In this document: positions 20,260 to 31,864 of the stretch, in pieces | Layout of the letters: each line of letters begins with the position of its first letter | Position numbering within the stretch: position 1 is the stretch's first letter | Notes under the pieces: generated by a model | Seen by the model: the letters and a program-made list of their open reading frames with translations, nothing else | What the model was told of the DNA's origin: nothing | Database searches by the model: none | Origin: Metridium senile | Lineage: Eukaryota > Cnidaria > Anthozoa > Actiniaria > Metridiidae | Length of the DNA: 64,000 nucleotides | Assembly (NCBI GenBank): GCA_949775045.1 | Contig: OX459098.1 | Location: 1,429,586-1,493,585, forward strand | Direction of reading: 5' to 3' | Program-made: the position numbers and the translations under genes

Positions 20260-21297
20260 ATGGCATCACCTACTTCGAGTTCAAATCTAAGTGAAAACGC
20301 TCAGCCAACAAATAATACTCCAAATGGAAGAAGCTCGTCTGAGATCATCGAAAATTACGTGCAAGTGATGTTTTTAGTAATTCTCATGTTAGTCATCGTA
20401 ATTGGGAATATTTTGGTCATGCTGGCGTATAAGATGAATCGGAGACTGCGAACAGGAACATACACAATATTAGTGAGCCTTGCTTTTTGTGATTTTCTAG
20501 TAGGAAGCGTGTCCCTACCTATGTGGATTAGTGTGTTAACGTCTCATTGGGTCGTTAGTCCCGCTATGACTACCCTTTATCAAGCGATAGACTACCTCAC
20601 TGCGCTTTCGTCGGCGCTTCACCTGACTGTAATATGTCTGGAACGTTGGTTTGCTATTTCCAAGCCATTCCTTCATCAAACATTCACAAGTAAACAGTAC
20701 CGTACAGCAATCGGTATTGCGTGGTTACTTGCTTTGTTGATTAGTTCTTTAGTATTTATTCCCGAGGTAAAGGACACTAATAGAACGTATATCGTTGTCC
20801 TAGTCATAGTTGGTTTTGTATTGCCAATGCTGATCATAACTCTGGTTAATATATACATCTTCAGAGTTGCAAAAAAGCTGATCAACGAAGAGCCAGCTGG
20901 GATCTCGGGTACCAGAAACGAGCGACGGAGGAAGATCCAGAAAGAGAGGCGTATCGCCAAAACCTTAGTCATAATAACCGCCCTGTTTTTCTCTGAACTT
21001 CTCCCAGCACACGTTTTGGCACTTCTTGGAGGCTTCTGTCTAAAAGCCTGTATGACCAACCACTTATCTTGGCCAGAGATCCTAAGGCTGATGAACATTG
21101 CAAAGTGGATGCAATACAGCAACAGTGGGATAAATCCATTTATCTATGCCTTCAGAGATTCAGAGATGCGAAGAACATTTAGAATAATATCCTCACGGGC
21201 TATGAGTTTCCGGCCATTTTCGGCGGTGGCAAATTTCGGAAGCCAAACTGAACAACAGACAGAAAATTTCGTCGCCGGTGCTATTGCACATGTGTGA
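20260..21297 (+). CDS. Rhodopsin-family (class A) GPCR 2, single exon, 345 aa
   Basis: I start at the ATG at 20260 (ACAAAATGG, good Kozak context); the frame upstream only offers a TTG. The extracellular N-terminus (1-33) has sequons at N9 and N18. TM1 34-57 (N50 = N1.50), TM2 67-90 (D78 = D2.50), TM3 104-131 with ERW (128-130) for DRY, TM4 149-167 (W155), TM5 178-202 (P189), TM6 232-257 with SELLP (245-249) in place of CWxP, TM7 280-298 with NPFIY (292-296). There is no Cys at 3.25 and the second extracellular loop is about 10 residues with no Cys, as in melanocortin/cannabinoid/EDG receptors. The third extracellular loop has C260 and C264, which could pair. Ligand unknown. Paralogue of the receptors at 1 and 36826. 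Confidence 0.95.
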   Translation: MASPTSSSNLSENAQPTNNTPNGRSSSEIIENYVQVMFLVILMLVIVIGNILVMLAYKMNRRLRTGTYTILVSLAFCDFLVGSVSLPMWISVLTSHWVVSPAMTTLYQAIDYLTALSSALHLTVICLERWFAISKPFLHQTFTSKQYRTAIGIAWLLALLISSLVFIPEVKDTNRTYIVVLVIVGFVLPMLIITLVNIYIFRVAKKLINEEPAGISGTRNERRRKIQKERRIAKTLVIITALFFSELLPAHVLALLGGFCLKACMTNHLSWPEILRLMNIAKWMQYSNSGINPFIYAFRDSEMRRTFRIISSRAMSFRPFSAVANFGSQTEQQTENFVAGAIAHV

Positions 21298-21353
21298 CAC
21301 TGTAAAACGATAAACAGGAAGCATGATAAGAAAAACATATTAATATGATTGAT

Positions 21354-21359
21354 AATAAA
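21354..21359 (+). terminator. Possible polyadenylation signal of GPCR 2
   Basis: AATAAA 57 bp after the stop codon, in AT-rich DNA where the hexamer can occur by chance. Confidence 0.4.
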
Positions 21360-21369
21360 TAGCTTATCA

Positions 21370-21590
21370 ATAGAAATGCAAAAAAAAATAGCCATAGTTT
21401 GATATATAACAGAAACTTGTTGTTGACATGATAGAAATAATATAAAAAAATGATCAGTTTTGAACAGCCACCAAGTTTTTAGAAATGTAAAAAAAATTGC
21501 CATAGTTTGATAATAGATTCTTGCTGTTGACATCATAGAAATGAAATAAAAAATCATTAAATAATTTGTGGATTTTCTTATAAGGTCGCC
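21370..21590. repeat. Two-copy direct repeat, about 108 bp
   Basis: GCCATAGTTTGATA occurs at 21391 and 21498, each followed by CTTG(T/C)TGTTGACAT and ATAGAAAT. A simple tandem duplication behind the receptor gene. Confidence 0.7.
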
Positions 21591-21689
21591 AAATATTAAA
21601 TATTCTTTGAACATCCTCCAAGTTTTTAGCAAAAACATTCTTTCTACCCTGGATGTATTTAAAGTACGCGTCCAAGTCAAAATTGTATC

Positions 21690-22620
21690 TTACTTAAAAG
21701 TAAAACAGTAAAAATAACGAGAATAATTATTCGGTTAAATACATTTAAAGCACTAAATTGAGAAGTAGCAATATTATATTATATTATTATATTATATTAT
21801 CTTTTATGACAGGTTAGTTTTTTTATAAAATATCTAAAAAGAATAACTATAATAATAATAATAAAAAAATAAAGATAAAATGCGGGGGGCCGATTGTTCA
21901 AAGATTGATTATGCTAGCTGAATACCACAGGACTGACTCTACTCCGCATGCTCGATGTTCATCTAGACTTAAACCAAACTTTACACGGGATTAACTCTAT
22001 CGGTTTCTTTCGAGACTTGTTAGAAGTTAACTACTTTTAAATAACAGAGCCAAAATCGTACTTTTAAAACAAACCGAGCATTTTTTTATAAGCATATAAG
22101 TGTTTTTAGAATTTAAATATGAATTGTATTTAGGGAAATAATTATATTCAAACTTTCTTTCTATTCAAAATGTCATCTTTAGAAGGGTAAACGTCAACCT
22201 TTTTTGAACGACAAGAGAAAAACCTGACAATTTTGATGTCAGATTTGGCAACTTGTTCAACGTGTATATAGCATAAAAAATATATTTAAAACATAGAACT
22301 AAAAATAACAATTTCATTTATGCATAAATTATGGCAATAATCTGCTAATTTTTAACGATTGTTAATAAAAACTGTAATATCACTGCTTAAAGTAAACGAA
22401 AAAAGAAAGTTTGACAATAATTAATAGCCATGCAGCTAAATAAAGCAATCTAGTTTTTATTACTAGTAATATACATTTTGTAATCACTAGAAGATCTTGC
22501 AGGCTGCTGCAGATTTGATCAGAGATTTCTTAATAACCTCACTCACCACGGTTTTAATAGCTTTCACAGTAGTCATTCGTATATGCAATTATCTTTCTGA
22601 TTAAAAATATAGTATTTGCT
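21690..22620. other. Stretch with no recognised feature
   Basis: Very AT-rich; a short TATTA run near 21775. No gene recognised. Confidence 0.5.
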
Positions 22621-22621
22621 A

Positions 22622-24007
22622 TACAGTAAACTATTACGGACACCCTCGGGACCGTAATTTAGTGTCCGCAATAGCGAGAGTCCGTAATAACGGGGTGCGA
22701 ACACTCATTTTTTTGGAATGTCATAAAGCTAGTTTGAGTAATAAAGTTTCATTTGATCATTTTAGATTAACATGTTGTAGTTCAATACAGTATTGTATCT
22801 GGTTTTTGTTCAATAAACCACTTGAAATTAGGGGCCGACCATTTAACTTTTGAGGGGGTGGGGGGTGGGGTGATTTGGTCCGTGCAGGAAACTTTTTTTA
22901 GCCCGCTGGCATGCGCACAGATTTTATTTCATAGAAAAGCAAAGATTTCAGTGGCGATTTTGGCTTGCAGGAAATTTATTTTCAAAATCACCCACCACTC
23001 CCTCACCCCCCCCCCCCCCCCTCACCCCCAACCCCCCCTCGAAAGTTGAATGGTCGGCCCCTTTTTAATACTGTAGTTACAGTACAGTAAACATACCACA
23101 GTATTTAATCACAGGGTGTGTCCTATCTATTATGGCACTTCTTAACTGTAAATGTTTTTGTTTTGTTTTTTGTGTTGTTTTTTTCCACATGCAGCCCAAG
23201 CAATTCAATTTTACAGTAGAGATATGTGAGGAAAAAATCGATACTTATTATTGTAACTAGACGCCCGTTTGGCGTGTACTCGCTGCGAGACGAAGAGACG
23301 TAGTGGTCTCGTAATCCGCAGCGAGTAATAAATTTGGGTGGTCATTCTGGGTGGTTTTTGAACGTTTAAGAGCATTTTTTTCTTAATGTTTGCCCACCTG
23401 TACTTAAAAATAGAAAGGCTGGTCACTCGAGATATCCATCGCTTGTCTTCGATGGTCTAAAAATCATATTTAATCCTTCCTTTGCCTTCAAAATCCCCTC
23501 AGCAACATAGATTAATGATCCTAAAAATCCATCAATTTCACTGTAATCAAGGCGCATATCACACAGGCTCCGCATTCGGTCACAATTAGTCCATTTACGC
23601 TCAAATTTGAGCAAATCATAAATTGGTCATCTGGCTTTAAGCTAATGTGGCCTAGATTGCTATTTGTATCGCAGAAAATCTGGTTAATGATATAATCAAC
23701 ACAACCGAAAATGCTTTTGCCATACATTTCTTACTAAAAATCTTTAGTATTACTAATATTTATAAATAGCTTGACTATAACTCTGCTAATATTCATTCGT
23801 CTGAACTCATAATTGCTAACATTTCTAAATAAAATATGTTCTTCGTGAATTCAATGATGTTTACAGTTTAAGCGACAATTTAAGGACTTTCAATATGGTC
23901 ACGTGATCGGTGCAACAGGGTGTGTCCGTTATAACGAGAGTTAAACAATGAAAACATACGATTGCGACCACAGGAAGTGTCCGTAATTCCGTAATAGCGG
24001 GAGTAAT
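22622..24007. mobile_element. Pogo/Tigger-like non-autonomous element
   Basis: Left end TACAGTAAACTATTACGG and the right end, read inverted, TTACTCCCGCTATTACGG resemble pogo-type TIRs (CAGTA..CTCCCG.TATTACGGACAC). Further GTGTCCG(T/C)AATA blocks sit just inside both ends. About 1.4 kb with no transposase. A PIF-like MITE is nested at 22831..23061. Confidence 0.6.
22831..23061. mobile_element. MITE with GGGGCCGACCATTTAACTTT ends
   Basis: Terminal repeats GGGGCCGACCATTTAACTTT and GTTGAATGGTCGGCCCC, with G-rich then C-rich subterminal tracts. Flanks TTA and TTT. A better-kept copy with TTA on both sides is at 52934..53187, supporting a PIF/Harbinger-type origin. Confidence 0.82.
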
Positions 24008-24009
24008 AC

Positions 24010-25330
24010 CAACCCTTAAATGAAGCGGCGATCCCTACTTTTGGGCATCCTGTGTTGATCCTGAACGGGAGAGAAGTGATAACACAGGAATCCCAATCTG
24101 GATGGACGGATTGAAGAATAGTGAAATAAATCGTTGTCCCGTCGCACCTTTACAAACATAGCGCACACTGTACACAAAATATAGCCAACAGGCAAATCCT
24201 TTTTTCAACTTTTGGGCTTCCTTCCTTCAGAAGGGAGACGAAGAGAGACTGGGACTTTTCCTCGCTCCTCACTCACTCTAGGCACCAGTCATTCTCTTTC
24301 GTCGTCCCCAGGCCAGTCTTCTTTCCCTCAGAAATCCCACAGGAATCCCAATCTCATTGTCCAAATGCTAACTACAGCTAGGTGATACAAGAAAATGCAA
24401 CTAGCCAATCAGCACGAAGCTAACAAGCTCAAGTTGTTAGCATAACCCATGACAGGAAAAAATTGCGCACCAAAACCTGCCTCAGTAGAGTAGGGTACAA
24501 ATCATTTTTTTCGGTCAGAAAAATCGAAACTAAAACTCAGAAAACTTTTAAAAATCAATATGCAACAATATTTACAACATGATATCACCATTATCGTCAA
24601 TAAAATAAAATCATTCTTGGAAATGTAAAGCATCAAATAAACTTTTTTTAATACGTCGTGGCTCCCCTCCCTCGAAATGATAATTGGTCAGTGCGGGTTT
24701 TGCATAGGTTTAGAAGCCATAAGGAACGACGGTCAACTTCACGACTTCAAAAGTTCATTGAATCGTCGTTCAAGTCCAAAATATCTCAAGAGAAGCCATT
24801 CTAAATCTTTTTCGTTAGTTCTCGTTTCTTCTAGAAGAACAAGTGATGCCAGCTGTGCAGCTCTGACAAGTTGAAACGAGTCGAAACAAAATTCGCAGTT
24901 ATAAACACGACTCTGCGAACCGTGATGAAAGGAGCTCGACTAAAGCATGTATATATTATATTATATCAAGGTGCAAAGAAGTTTCACATGAACATTGCAC
25001 TCTTAATCCGTTGTATATTTTCTTCTTTCAATATATTCAAAGACCTTCGACACGTACTGTTTTATGAAAATAAAAAATTATCGAAATACATGCGAATGTT
25101 GGTTGAATGAACGGCGAGCTGAGGGTTTTCCCTTCGTTTTATTTATGTTTATATACAATGCCACATTACAAAAATGCACGGGCTCAAGGCTAACAACTTT
25201 GGTGAATTCGTATGCAGGCCTGGTCGCAAATACATTACCTAGAGACATCAAATATCTGTAATCATACGAGTGGTTACAAAATCGGACGACCGTTGCGTGT
25301 AGCGGAAGTCGGATTTGTTTATCACGAGTA
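24010..25330. other. Stretch with no recognised gene
   Basis: The phrase CACAGGAATCCCAATCT occurs twice (about 24080 and 24340), so part may be a decayed repeat. The short frames here show no domain. Confidence 0.5.
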
Positions 25331-25341
25331 TGATTACTGAC

Positions 25342-25391
25342 CAACCTCGTTTCCAGGGTCCTCTCCCTTCGCTTTTGGGTGGGGCGGGACA
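25342..25391. mobile_element. 50-bp half foldback insertion with 9-bp target duplication
   Basis: One arm of the CAACCTCGTTCCCAGG foldback (full copy at 56146..56245) ends at GGGGCGGGACA. ATTACTGAC is present on both sides (25333..25341 and 25392..25400). The matching second arm is absent. Confidence 0.8.
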
Positions 25392-25886
25392 ATTACTGAC
25401 CGATTACAGAATTGGACGAAAGGAAGTTCAATATATCTTCAATATATCTTCAAAGTCTTCTGTATTGATTGTGCTATAAGACGTCATTTTGCTAGCTACT
25501 TGCACAAGCATAAATACACAAAACAAAACTAAAAGCAGTGAAGTCAGCTCGCACGTGAAATGTCGAGCCAGCACACACCTTTTAACGGTCAGCGGTAACT
25601 TACATAAGCTCCGCCCCCAGTCGTAAAAATAAACCGAACTTCGAAAGTTGCTAGTTGCGATGCAACGATTTCGACTGTAATTGTCATGGTAATACATTGA
25701 CAATGAATGGTCTATTCATGAAACCTAGTAATTATTTAACAAATACGTTGTATAAGGAATTGTGTTAAATGTGGTTTGCACCTGGGGGTTTGTAAGAGAA
25801 AGGAAAATTGACCAGACAAAGAAACATTAAGGTAACACGAACACAAAATTTTCAAAAACATATTTCACTCAGTAATTTAACTTCTT

Positions 25887-25930
25887 TGACTCCGGCGACG
25901 AAGGGCTAAAGCTCGAAACGTCAGTAAAGT
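25887..25930 (+). ncRNA. Hammerhead-like motif, second copy, degenerate
   Basis: On the + strand GGCGACGA, stem II GGGCTAAAGCTC, GAAACGTC and AGTAAAG repeat the motif seen inverted at 3818..3859. Extra bases in CTCCGGCGACGA disturb the core, so it is probably inactive. Confidence 0.5.
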
Positions 25931-25944
25931 TAAGTCAACATTTT

Positions 25945-26175
25945 TTACGTTGTTACAAATTTCGATCATTCAATTACCTATCGTTTATATCAAACACAAC
26001 GCTGCCTATACTAGTTTACTCGCTAGTTTCTATTTCTATTTTTTACGGTGTTACAAATTTCATTCTGTTACCTATCGTATATATCAAACACCGACGCAAC
26101 CTATACCAATTTACTCGCTAGTTTTCATTATATTACCTATCGTGGCGAAACAGCCTGTACTAGTTTACTCGATAA
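25945..26175. repeat. Diverged 95-bp satellite units downstream of the ribozyme-like motif
   Basis: About two and a half units in the orientation opposite to 3055..3806, recognisable by TACTAGTTTACTCGCTAG and ACCTATCGTTTATAT. Confidence 0.85.
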
Positions 26176-26329
26176 CTTTTCCATTTAACTTCAGTAGCTA
26201 TTTAACTTCATTAATAGATAAATATTCTTTGAATTTCAAATTCACATGAAAAATAAACATGTTTCTAATAAAACAATTAGAAAAGAAGCTAATTCCATAC
26301 AATACAAAGTAGGCGGTATTTCTATAGAT

Positions 26330-26665
26330 GTTTATCCTTCGTCAGAGTAAAAATAGTAACTTATACACCGTGTAAGAGAAAGTGTTACTTACTGACGTTT
26401 TTGATATAAATAATTCGTCGGAGCAATAATTTCAACTTATATACACCGTATAAAAAGTGTTGCTTATTGACGTTTTGGACGTTAACATTTCGTCGGTGTA
26501 AAAATGGTAACTTATACACCGTATAAAAGAGAGTGTTACTTACTGACGTTTTGGACGTTAATCCTTCGTCGGAGTAAAAATGGTAACTTATACACCGTAT
26601 AAAAGAAAGTGTTACTTACTGACGTTTTGGATATGAATCTTTCGTCAGAGTAAAAACGTTAACTT
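26330..26665. repeat. 76-bp satellite carrying hammerhead-like units
   Basis: About four units of about 76 bp with GTTACTTACTGACGTTTTGG, CCTTCGTCGGAGTAAAAATG and AACTTATACACCGTATAAAA. On the - strand each unit has a C(C/U)GACGA core, a 4-bp stem II (GGAT/GTCC) and AAAACGTC where GAAACGUC is expected. Confidence 0.85.
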
Positions 26666-26700
26666 ATAAAAAGAGAGCGTCAAAAAGAAAGAGAGCTAAG

Positions 26701-27352
26701 CATCGGAAAACATATCTCCGTGATTGTGAACATTTGATATTTCCAAGTAGAACCCCGCTTTTAAAAACAATTAAACATCCAGAGAAGCCTTTCACAGCAC
26801 AATATGATTATATATACTCATATGACATATAACCGGCGACAAAATAATATAAATCATTCAAAGAGTTCTCGAGGCTCTACTGTCCGCTCGATTTTGAGTG
26901 AGAGTCTTATAAGAGAATGACCGAGAGATTACAGCGATAACAATCAAAATGACACATCAAAATGTCCGTAAAAGAATGGTGTTTTCGAATCCATGGCTAC
27001 TTTTTTGAAAGGGTTTGTTTTATTTTAAATATAGCCCATATTGTAACTTGACATGAGAATAGTCGCACAGTCTCGCTTGTAAAAGTGATCAAACCGTTAA
27101 ATTTCAACCCCCAAAAGTACGTGTACTTTTTGATCGGAAAGTAGCTAGATCAAAATCATTTGATAAGGTCAACAAAAGATTGAGGTAGCTGTATCCATGG
27201 CTACTTTTTTTACTTTTCTGCAAATATTTTGAGAAAAGATCGAAAAACCACGATTTTGTGGCCTTATTTCTAACATTTTGACTAGGCGCATTGAAGCGTG
27301 ACGTATAGCGGGTTTATTGCTGACCAAATGTTAACACGTCTTTTCCGATGTC
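26701..27352. mobile_element. Dispersed element with CATCGGAAAA ends, copy 1
   Basis: About 650 bp, near-identical to 54944..55867 apart from an insertion there. Starts CATCGGAAAACATATC and ends CTTTTCCGATGT, so the ends are inverted. No ORF of note; probably a non-autonomous DNA transposon. Confidence 0.8.
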
Positions 27353-27639
27353 TAGCTGAGGGAACTATACCGACGATAAATATTCTTTATGCTTTTTCAT
27401 TTTACTTTTTCGGTTGTTTACGGCGTGTTTGAAACGTCAATAAGTACCGATCTCGTTAACTCTCGAAACTAAGTATCTTTCTCGATCACTTTTACTTAAA
27501 AACATTTTTTAGATTTACTTCATTACAATTTTGTTGAACTAAATTGTCACCAAAAATATTATAATTGTCTACTCTGGGTATTTTTGAGGTTATTTTCTAC
27601 TTGCTTTAGCGTTTGTGAATCTGACGGTTTGTGAAGCAA

Positions 27640-27955
27640 CGAGAAATAAACGAACACGTAAAAATGATAAATGCAACTTATACAAGATCAAGAAACCCTC
27701 TCAGTGGTTCCCAGGGTATCTCTCTACTATTAAACGAACACAGACGTACAAATGATAAATACAAATACTGGAATAAGAAACCCTCTTGTTTCCAGGGTAT
27801 CTCTCTACTAACGAACACAGACGTACAAATGATAAATAAAAATACTAGATCAAGAAACCCTCTGGTTTCCAGGGTATCTCTCTACTAACGAACACAGACC
27901 TACAAATGATAAATACAAATACTAGATCAAGAAACCCTCTGGTTTCCAGGGTATT
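27640..27955. repeat. Four-copy tandem repeat, about 74 bp
   Basis: Units contain AAGAAACCCTCTGGTTTCCA, GGGTATCTCTCTACTA and GAACACAGACGTACAAATG. The inner AAACCCTCTGGTTTCCAGGG is partly self-complementary. Confidence 0.88.
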
Positions 27956-28554
27956 AGCTGTCGAATTCCCAAAGACTAATTAAAAATGCAGTATTTATAC
28001 GAATCTATGTTTTGCTGTAATACAAAACGAAATGTGTGTAAACCAACCTGATGATCTACAATGCATGTAGGTTTAATGAGATCACTCTTTTTACTGACGC
28101 AGCTAAAATATCAAAATAAGGATAAATAGATAAGATGAAGTTCCCATAAATAATTATTCCTGTATATACTGAATAATACCATGTGGGAAATAAAGTAAAT
28201 AGTATTACCACACTATAACCGGCACTTCGATATTACCGACAAAGTGTTCTCCGAGAAATTCAGTCTTCAGTCATTTAATACAGGAAATATTGAAAATAAC
28301 TCTAGCTTTTACGCACCAAAAAATAGTTCCCCTAAAAGTGGCTTTATTTGCAGAGAATATTGAAAACTACTCTAGCAATTACACATTAAAAATAGTTCTC
28401 CAAAAAGTGGCTTCATTTACAGAAAATGCATTGAAAACTACTCTAGCTATTACGAACAAAAAAAAATAGTTGAGAGGTAGGTAAGTGTCAGTGTTTCAAG
28501 GGAAATGTATTTGGCTTCAAAATGATATATATAAGCATTATAGTAATTGATATG

Positions 28555-28800
28555 ACTAAAGTTCCAAGGGAAATGGGTTTGTGTTCGAGGTAGTACGGGC
28601 AGGAGATAAACGATAGTAATTGACTGGTTTAAAGTTCCAAGGGAAATGGGTTTGTGCTCGAGATAAACGATAGTAATTGACTGGATTAAAGTTCCAAGGG
28701 AAATGGGTTTGTGCTCGAGGTAGTACGGGTAGGAGATAAACGATAGTAATTGACTGGTTTAAAGTTCCAAGGGAAATGGGTTTGTGCTCGAGGGAAAATA
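28555..28800. repeat. Tandem repeat with AAGTTCCAAGGGAAATGGG units
   Basis: Four units (about 60-75 bp, length varies by loss of GTAGTACGGG). The inverse family is at 46110..46440. Confidence 0.85.
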
Positions 28801-28869
28801 CGAGATAAATGATGCCATGTGGTGGGGGAATGGTAACATACTGTGTCAAAACAATTATGAGCATTCAAA

Positions 28870-29585
28870 CTCTGCCAAAATTACAGAGAAATGTATGGTA
28901 TCCTTCCAAAACGTCCTTCCAAACCATACATTCTTTGTATTTTAAAATTAGAATACCATAATTTCGTTGCAATTTGGACACTAATTTGTTTTTTGAATTA
29001 AATTAATTTTGAGAAACTTGGTTCCAGTCCCTTTCTCGATATGGAAAAGGTCGTCAGCTGACCATGTCTAGTCAAGTTAATAGTATATGTCTGCCTGCGT
29101 CATTAGCTCTTAGAAATATCAGCAGAGTAAAGGAAGTACCTTAACCAGTCCATCGCTGATCGCCTTGCCCATGCATTTATATTATGACGTCTAGTAAAAT
29201 CTTTTATATGGACTAATATCTGCTACTGACATTCAAAAGCTATCGCTACAGTGTTTTCAAAATTCAGGTTAGTCACTTGAGACAAGCGCACTAATCATAT
29301 TTCTCCTGCCTTGCGGTCTTTGCATGGGCTGCCATTTGCAGCGTTTTTCGTTTAAATTTCTATTGCTAGCTAGCTAATAAGGCCATACACAGTTGTGCAT
29401 ATGCTTATTTAAGTTATCCTATCAGTAACGCCTTATGCTTCTAGACGCTATTAATTTACGCTTAGCCAGTCAGTTTACCAGTCATCCGGCGTTCAATGTC
29501 TTGTATATATATGTAGTGATCGCACTTTTCTATCTGGGTACCTAAGCTTTGAAACGCGCTGCCTTCAAATAACAAATATAAATAG
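28870..29585. other. Stretch with no recognised feature
   Basis: No gene or repeat that I can support. Confidence 0.5.
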
Positions 29586-29590
29586 AGGAT

Positions 29591-29725
29591 ATTACATGGG
29601 CGCGCGGAGATATGAATTTTATCTGCGAGTGTTGATAAGATATCCCACGAGTGAGCGCAGCGAATGAGTGGGATATCTTTTCAACACGAGAAGATAAAAT
29701 TCATATCTCCAAGCGCACATGTAAT
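29591..29725. mobile_element. Inverted-repeat element with ATTACATG ends
   Basis: Long imperfect arms: ATTACATGGGCGCGCGGAGA and GAATTTTATCT on the left; AGATAAAATTCATATCTCC and CGCACATGTAAT on the right. The centre is GATATCCCAC / GTGGGATATC. Confidence 0.85.
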
Positions 29726-29729
29726 GTTC

Positions 29730-30045
29730 TGTTTATTATATAACAGATTGAAGAAAGAAAAAAAAATATTTTGAAAGTTCATTGGTTGAGAGTGATATCA
29801 CACATGTGCGATATCCTAAATGATATCTTCATGACTAGGATAGGCTTTTTATCTAGTTGATATCACTCGGTATACCACTATATGTTATATAATAATAATA
29901 TTTATCAACTTATAAAGCGCCAATATCCATATACACTTTCATTGGCATATAAACAATTATTGAAGATAAGAAAGAAATATAAGAAAGTCTTTTCTAAGAC
30001 ACATTTGTTTAACTTATGATTTATAACATACTTATATCTGATATA
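29730..30045. other. Stretch with no recognised feature
   Basis: AT-rich flank; GATATCAC and its inverse recur weakly, so it may be outer sequence of the neighbouring foldback. Confidence 0.45.
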
Positions 30046-30047
30046 TA

Positions 30048-30104
30048 GATAGAGATAGAGATAGAGATAGAGATAGAGATAGAGATAGAGATAGAGATAG
30101 AGAT
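30048..30104. repeat. GATAGA microsatellite
   Basis: About nine copies of a 6-bp unit. Confidence 0.95.
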
Positions 30105-30459
30105 TGTCTTCATTCTCAATTTAACTTATAGCATTGAAAACAACATGAATACGAAACCTAGCTATTCGAATAAAAAAAACATTAACAAACAACGAAAACA
30201 ATTGAAAAAAGTTATAACCTTTCAATATTTTGTACACTTTCGTGAACGTCTATTTACTTTCTGCCAAACACAGTAAATATTTACGGGAAACTATTACACA
30301 GAACACATGGAGTTTTATTTATTTTGTCGATATTGATTAGGTTTCCCGTGCAGATCTATTTGTTTTTTGAAATAAGCAGAGGATAGCAGTATAATGAGAA
30401 ATGAAAATGCTAATTATCAAATTTCAAAAGTAATTGACGTCATATTTGTTTTTGAAATA

Positions 30460-30800
30460 TGAATAGAAAGTAGCGAGTAAATTAATATAGGCAGCTGCAA
30501 TCGCGTCGGCCAATAGTAGGTATTTGTAACACCCCATTACATATCAAATTTCATCTTCTTTTTCAAAACTAATTAACGTATTTGTTTTTGAAATATGAAT
30601 AGAAAGTAGCGAGTAAACTAGTATAGGCTGCGTCGGTGTTTGGTATAAGCGATAGGTAATAGAATGAAATTTGTAGCAACGTAAAAAAAATAGAAATAGA
30701 AACTAGCGAGTAAACTAATATAGGCTGCGTCGGTGTTTGATATAAACGATAGGTAATAGAATGGAATTTGTAACACCGTAAAAAATGTTACCGACTTTAC
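30460..30800. repeat. Diverged 95-bp satellite units
   Basis: Three units with GTAGCGAGTAAA and TATAGGCTGCGTCGG, same orientation as at 3055. The last ends in AAAAAATGTTACCGACTTTAC, a decayed form of the ribozyme-linked junction at 3803. Confidence 0.85.
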
Positions 30801-30804
30801 TGAA

Positions 30805-31565
30805 GTCGTTCCCACGACTTTTTAATTTATCCCCGTCAAATGCCACACTGAAATGACAATTTATTTTAGTGCAGGATATTTTTTTTTGCCCTCCAGACTG
30901 TTTAGGATGTCTCTCCCTCCGTTTCCCAATGTTTTGTTGATGTTGTTGTTGTACACATTTTTTTCAAGGTTTAAATTAAAAAGCTGAGCTCGACTGTCAA
31001 CCTTCGCGACATGCTTTCGTTTGAAAATTGTTTTTCGCGTCACATTAAAGGAAAAGCTAATAAACTATAGAGTGTGTGGCCCAGTATCCTGCCACTTCAG
31101 CTAAATTCACTGTAACTCCCTTTTATTAAAAGCTAATGCATTGAAACCTGACAAAAGTTTGAATACAATGATTAAGTTCACCGTCAAATATCATCGCTAG
31201 TACATGTACCTCACGTACATGCAAAGATACATAAGCAAATGACCAAATTGTATCTAAAAAGAAAGACCCACAGTTTATTTGGGTCGTGCAATCGTCGTTC
31301 AAGTTTTTTTTGCAATTGAAATACTGTAAACACCTGTATGTAAGAACCTGGTTTGTATGAACCTGTTAGGCTAAGATCGATCCATTAGATCCACTTTACC
31401 TAATTTTAGCCTCAAATTAATTAAAACAGGTTCTTTTTAAAAAGTCTATTAATAACATTGAATAGGATGAAACTAGGTAAATAGGGCATACAAAGTTAAA
31501 CAAGAATACAGTTTTCATCGATCCGGCAACAATTTGTCATATCAAAATTTTCAAGCAACTACCAC
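30805..31565. other. Stretch with no recognised gene
   Basis: The 60-codon - strand frame near 30861 has no domain and no context. Nothing else recognised. Confidence 0.5.
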
Positions 31566-31568
31566 AAT

Positions 31569-31862
31569 TTACAGCTCGACGCACCTTACCGTGGCCACCT
31601 AATTAAAGTTTTGTACAAGTTAACCAATCAGAAAGAGAGAATTTGACCTTAATATAAAAGACACGCCGAGTGTCAAACGGTAAACACTTTGAAAGTTCAA
31701 AGCGAAGACAAGATTGAAGTTGATAAGTGTCTGAAAAACCTCTCAGGATGTTTAAATTTGAAAAGGTGTAACAAATAATTTGAAAAGAGAAACATTTGAA
31801 AGCTAAGCTAACTTATACAAAACTTTAATTGGGTGGCCACGGTAAGGTGCGTCGCGCTGTAA
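31569..31862. mobile_element. MITE with TTACAGC(G)CGACGC ends, family member 1
   Basis: Left TTACAGCTCGACGCACCTTA and right TAAGGTGCGTCGCGCTGTAA are inverted, with a further CGTGGCCACC / GGTGGCCACG pair. 294 bp, no ORF. The outermost 14 bp recur at 57957..58175 with different insides. Confidence 0.87.
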
Positions 31863-31864
31863 CT

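Noticed and set aside
30861..31043. 60-codon - strand ORF
   Set aside because: No domain or context; length expected by chance in AT-rich DNA.
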